Below are positions 51,344 to 52,969 of a DNA stretch of 52,969 nt, piece after piece (the first letter of the stretch is position 1; each line of letters begins with the position of its first letter). The notes under the pieces are model-generated. The model did no database searches and was not told the origin of the DNA. It saw only the letters and a list, made by a program, of their open reading frames with translations. Origin of the DNA: CANQBR01 sp964641395 (GTDB lineage: Bacteria; Bacillota; Negativicutes; Acidaminococcales; Acidaminococcaceae); the NCBI GenBank assembly GCA_964641395.1, contig CAZXKQ010000010.1, positions 1 through 52,969 of the forward strand. The letters are read 5' to 3'. The translations under genes were made by a program, and so were the position numbers.

Positions 51344-51380
51344 CTACTGCAGGCTTGAGTTTGGCCTGCAGTAGTTTTTT
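51344..51380 (+). terminator. Terminator after the lysR-type gene
   Basis: CTACTGCAGGC (51344-51354) and GCCTGCAGTAG (51364-51374), eleven perfect pairs, then TTTTTT. Confidence 0.92.
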
Positions 51381-51404
51381 CTGTCAAAGGGACGGGCGGG
51401 GATG

Positions 51405-51431
51405 ATAGTTTTCCCTTATGGAACTATAGTT
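51405..51431 (+). promoter_or_regulatory. LysR-type operator before the lyase gene
   Basis: ATAGTT (51405-51410), 11 bp, AACTAT (51422-51427): a perfect dyad with the T-N11-A core of LysR recognition sites. An overlapping second palindrome AACTATAGTT (51422-51431) adds a further half-site. The dyad centre is about 60 bp before the predicted transcription start, the classical position of the recognition site, with the extra half-site toward the -35 box. Confidence 0.72.
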
Positions 51432-51439
51432 AAGGAGAA

Positions 51440-51469
51440 TTGTACAAAGGAGGGCGGGGAGGGTATACT
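51440..51469 (+). promoter_or_regulatory. Promoter of the lyase gene
   Basis: TTGTAC (51440-51445), 18-bp spacer, TATACT (51464-51469). The -35 is imperfect, as expected for an activator-dependent promoter. Confidence 0.6.
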
Positions 51470-51504
51470 GGAGACAAAGAAAAACCTAAAGGAGGCTTTC
51501 CACT

Positions 51505-52863
51505 ATGGCAGCATACGTTATCGATTCTCAATTATTCCGCGACCAGTACGGCACGCCGGAGATGCGGGCAGTTTTTGCCGATGAGCAGCTGGTGCAATAC
51601 TGGCTGGACGCCTGGGTGGCCTTGGCGGCGGCTGAGGCCGAGCTAGGGATAGTGCCCCAGGAAGCGGCAGACCACATTAAGGAGATGGCTGTGTGGCAGA
51701 ACATGGACATGGACGCCATCCGGGAAGGGTTCTTGAAGACCTCCCATCCCCTGATGCCCCAGATCCGGGAATTTGAGCGGGTCTGCGGCAAAAAGGCAGG
51801 GGGCTACATCCACTGGGGAGCCACCACCCAGGACATCATGGATACGGCCGTGGTGTTGCAGCTGAAGGCCGCCCACGCCATCCTGACAGGCCAGGTGCAG
51901 GACCTGTTGCGGCTCTGCCTGCAACGGGCTGAAAAGTACAAGGACCTGGTCATGGCCGGCCGCACCCACGGCCAGCACGCAGTGCCCATCACCCTAGGCT
52001 CCAAGATCGCCATCTGGGCCGATGAGTTCGGCCGCCACCTGGAGCGGCTGGAGGAGGGCAAGCACCGCTACCTGGTAGGGCAGCTAGCCGGAGCCGCCGG
52101 CAGCCTGGCCTCCCTGGGCAAGGACGGCTTGGCGGTGCAGGAGAAGTACTGCGCCAACCTAGGCCTGGGCCAGCCGGTGACCACCTGGCACGTGGCCCGG
52201 GACGGCTTCTGCGAATTTGCCTCTACAGTGGCCATGATCGCCGGCACCGTAGGCAAGATCGCCAACGAGTTCATCAACCTGGAGCGGACGGAGCTCTGCG
52301 AGCTGGAGGAAAGCTTCAGCAAGGGCAAGATCGGCTCCAGCACCATGCCCCACAAGCGGAACCCCATGGTGTGCGAGAACGTCCTGGCTACGGTGCGGGT
52401 GGTGCAGGCCAACGCCGCCCTCTCCTTCGGCGCCCTGATCCAAGAGCACGAACGGGACATGAGCTTCTGGCAGACAGAGTGGAGCTACCTGCCCCAGATC
52501 TGCATCATGACTGACGGGGCCATCGCCATGCTGAAGGTGATCCTCCAGAGCATGATCGTCCATGAGGACCGGATCAAGAAGAATCTGTACCTGACCAAGG
52601 GGCTCATCGTCTCCGAGCGGGCCATGCTGGAGCTGGGCCGCTACCTGGGCCGGCAGAACGCCCACGACGTGATCTACGACGGCTCTATGAAGGCCTTTGA
52701 AGAAGACAGGCTGTTACTGGATGTCTTGCTAGAAGATGAGCGGGTGACCAGCAAGCTCAGCGAGGAGACCCTGCGGGAGCTGCTGGAGCCGGCCAACTAC
52801 GCCGGCAGCTGCTCTAAGCTGGTAGACCGGGTAGTGGCCAAGTGGGGAGGACTGGTGCAATGA
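51505..52863 (+). CDS. Fumarase/adenylosuccinate-lyase superfamily enzyme (3-carboxymuconate cycloisomerase-like)
   Basis: Homotetrameric lyase of 452 residues that should eliminate fumarate or a related acid from a substituted succinate. GRTHGQHAVP holds H155 and H158, and the superfamily signature GSSTMPHKRNP (277-287) carries the catalytic serine loop. The start (DSQLFRDQYGTPEMRAVFADE) resembles the carboxymuconate-cycloisomerase/class-II-fumarase-like branch more than PurB of purine synthesis, and no pur genes are nearby. The LysR operator and adjacent CoA-transferase suggest inducible acid catabolism, with unknown substrate. AAAGGAGG (51488-51495) is 9 nt before ATG. Confidence 0.85.
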   Translation: MAAYVIDSQLFRDQYGTPEMRAVFADEQLVQYWLDAWVALAAAEAELGIVPQEAADHIKEMAVWQNMDMDAIREGFLKTSHPLMPQIREFERVCGKKAGGYIHWGATTQDIMDTAVVLQLKAAHAILTGQVQDLLRLCLQRAEKYKDLVMAGRTHGQHAVPITLGSKIAIWADEFGRHLERLEEGKHRYLVGQLAGAAGSLASLGKDGLAVQEKYCANLGLGQPVTTWHVARDGFCEFASTVAMIAGTVGKIANEFINLERTELCELEESFSKGKIGSSTMPHKRNPMVCENVLATVRVVQANAALSFGALIQEHERDMSFWQTEWSYLPQICIMTDGAIAMLKVILQSMIVHEDRIKKNLYLTKGLIVSERAMLELGRYLGRQNAHDVIYDGSMKAFEEDRLLLDVLLEDERVTSKLSEETLRELLEPANYAGSCSKLVDRVVAKWGGLVQ

Positions 52864-52969
52864 ACCTGGGCTTGCTGGCCCTGCTGCTCCCCAGTGGCCA
52901 TGGTAGTGGTCAATTCCGCCCTGGCCCTGGTGGGACTTTACAATATCTTCCATTAAGCCCCTGGTGCTT
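52860..52969 (+). CDS. Partial or frameshifted small hydrophobic ORF at window edge
   Basis: ATG 52860 overlaps the lyase stop (ATGA), the usual sign of translational coupling. It reads MNLGLLALLLP and then, in this frame, an unlikely Gly/Pro-rich sequence to the window end. If the CCCC run near 52901 had one C fewer, the frame would continue PVAMVVVNSALALVGLYNIFH and stop at TAA near 52953: a 31-residue single-helix membrane peptide. Either a base-calling error, a real frameshift, or chance. No function can be assigned. Confidence 0.35.
   Translation, partial: MNLGLLALLLPSGHGSGQFRPGPGGTLQYLPLSPWC

Noticed and set aside
1..52969. tRNA, rRNA, insertion sequence, CRISPR array or prophage genes
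   Set aside because: None seen on reading both strands: no T-loop/anticodon patterns, transposase or integrase frames, or spacer arrays. A tRNAscan or ISfinder search could overturn this.

Overview
The window reads as chromosome of a high-GC, low-GC-lineage-type Bacillota (Firmicutes). The evidence is gene order: rapZ-yvcK-whiA, carD, ywiB-argS-pyrG, mfd-spoVB/yabM-yabN-hup-divIC-yabR-tilS-hpt-ftsH-birA-coaX-dus-greA-lysS. Core genes are about 65% GC by eye, with many consensus sigma-A promoters and intrinsic terminators. Sporulation genes that usually sit inside the mfd-ftsH string (spoVT, yabP, yabQ, spoIIE, and also yabO/rqcP) are absent, so the organism is probably a non-sporulating clostridial or Negativicutes-like lineage. 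The species cannot be named from this sequence.

Left end (1-8.3 kb) is accessory DNA of lower GC. It holds a Sel1-repeat protein with eight near-identical repeats, then a complete type I restriction-modification operon: hsdM, hsdS with two AT-rich target-recognition domains, and hsdR. Between hsdS and hsdR lie the remains of a DUF1016/YhcG-type nuclease gene, broken by an in-frame stop and two internal deletions. The tetranucleotide CTAG is rare in the hsd operon (4 sites in 6.85 kb by eye) and common in the rest of the window (about 2-6 per kb in sampled stretches), which marks the island as foreign.

The junction (8.25-9.0 kb) has no protein gene. A near-consensus promoter, a stretch with several helices and a possible pseudoknot, and an intrinsic terminator predict a ~165-nt non-coding RNA that I do not recognise. 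A 100-N assembly gap follows, flanked by an exact 55-bp duplication that looks like a contig-end overlap.

9.0-18.5 kb: rapZ, membrane-anchored yvcK, an FAH-family hydrolase, whiA and a membrane-anchored polysaccharide deacetylase form one operon. carD follows with two tandem promoters, phased repeats and a long leader hairpin. Then comes a DNA-repair neighbourhood (tag, Y-family polymerase, YolD-like partner) and an ADP-ribosylglycohydrolase. 18.6-30.3 kb: putP and nadE on the minus strand; PHP phosphatase, ybaK, ywiB-argS-pyrG-sppA-yip1-like and glpX on the plus strand.

30.4-49.2 kb is the mfd-to-lysS string of transcription repair, envelope, tRNA modification, purine salvage, proteolysis and cofactor genes. 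birA has a probable BirA operator over its own promoter. Between dus and greA is a translationally coupled pair: a conserved protein of unknown function and a protein resembling cyanobacterial acyl-ACP reductase. 49.2-53.0 kb is a small catabolic-looking cluster (family III CoA-transferase, LysR regulator, fumarase/adenylosuccinate-lyase superfamily enzyme) with a textbook LysR operator before the lyase. A tiny hydrophobic reading frame overlaps the lyase stop at the right edge.
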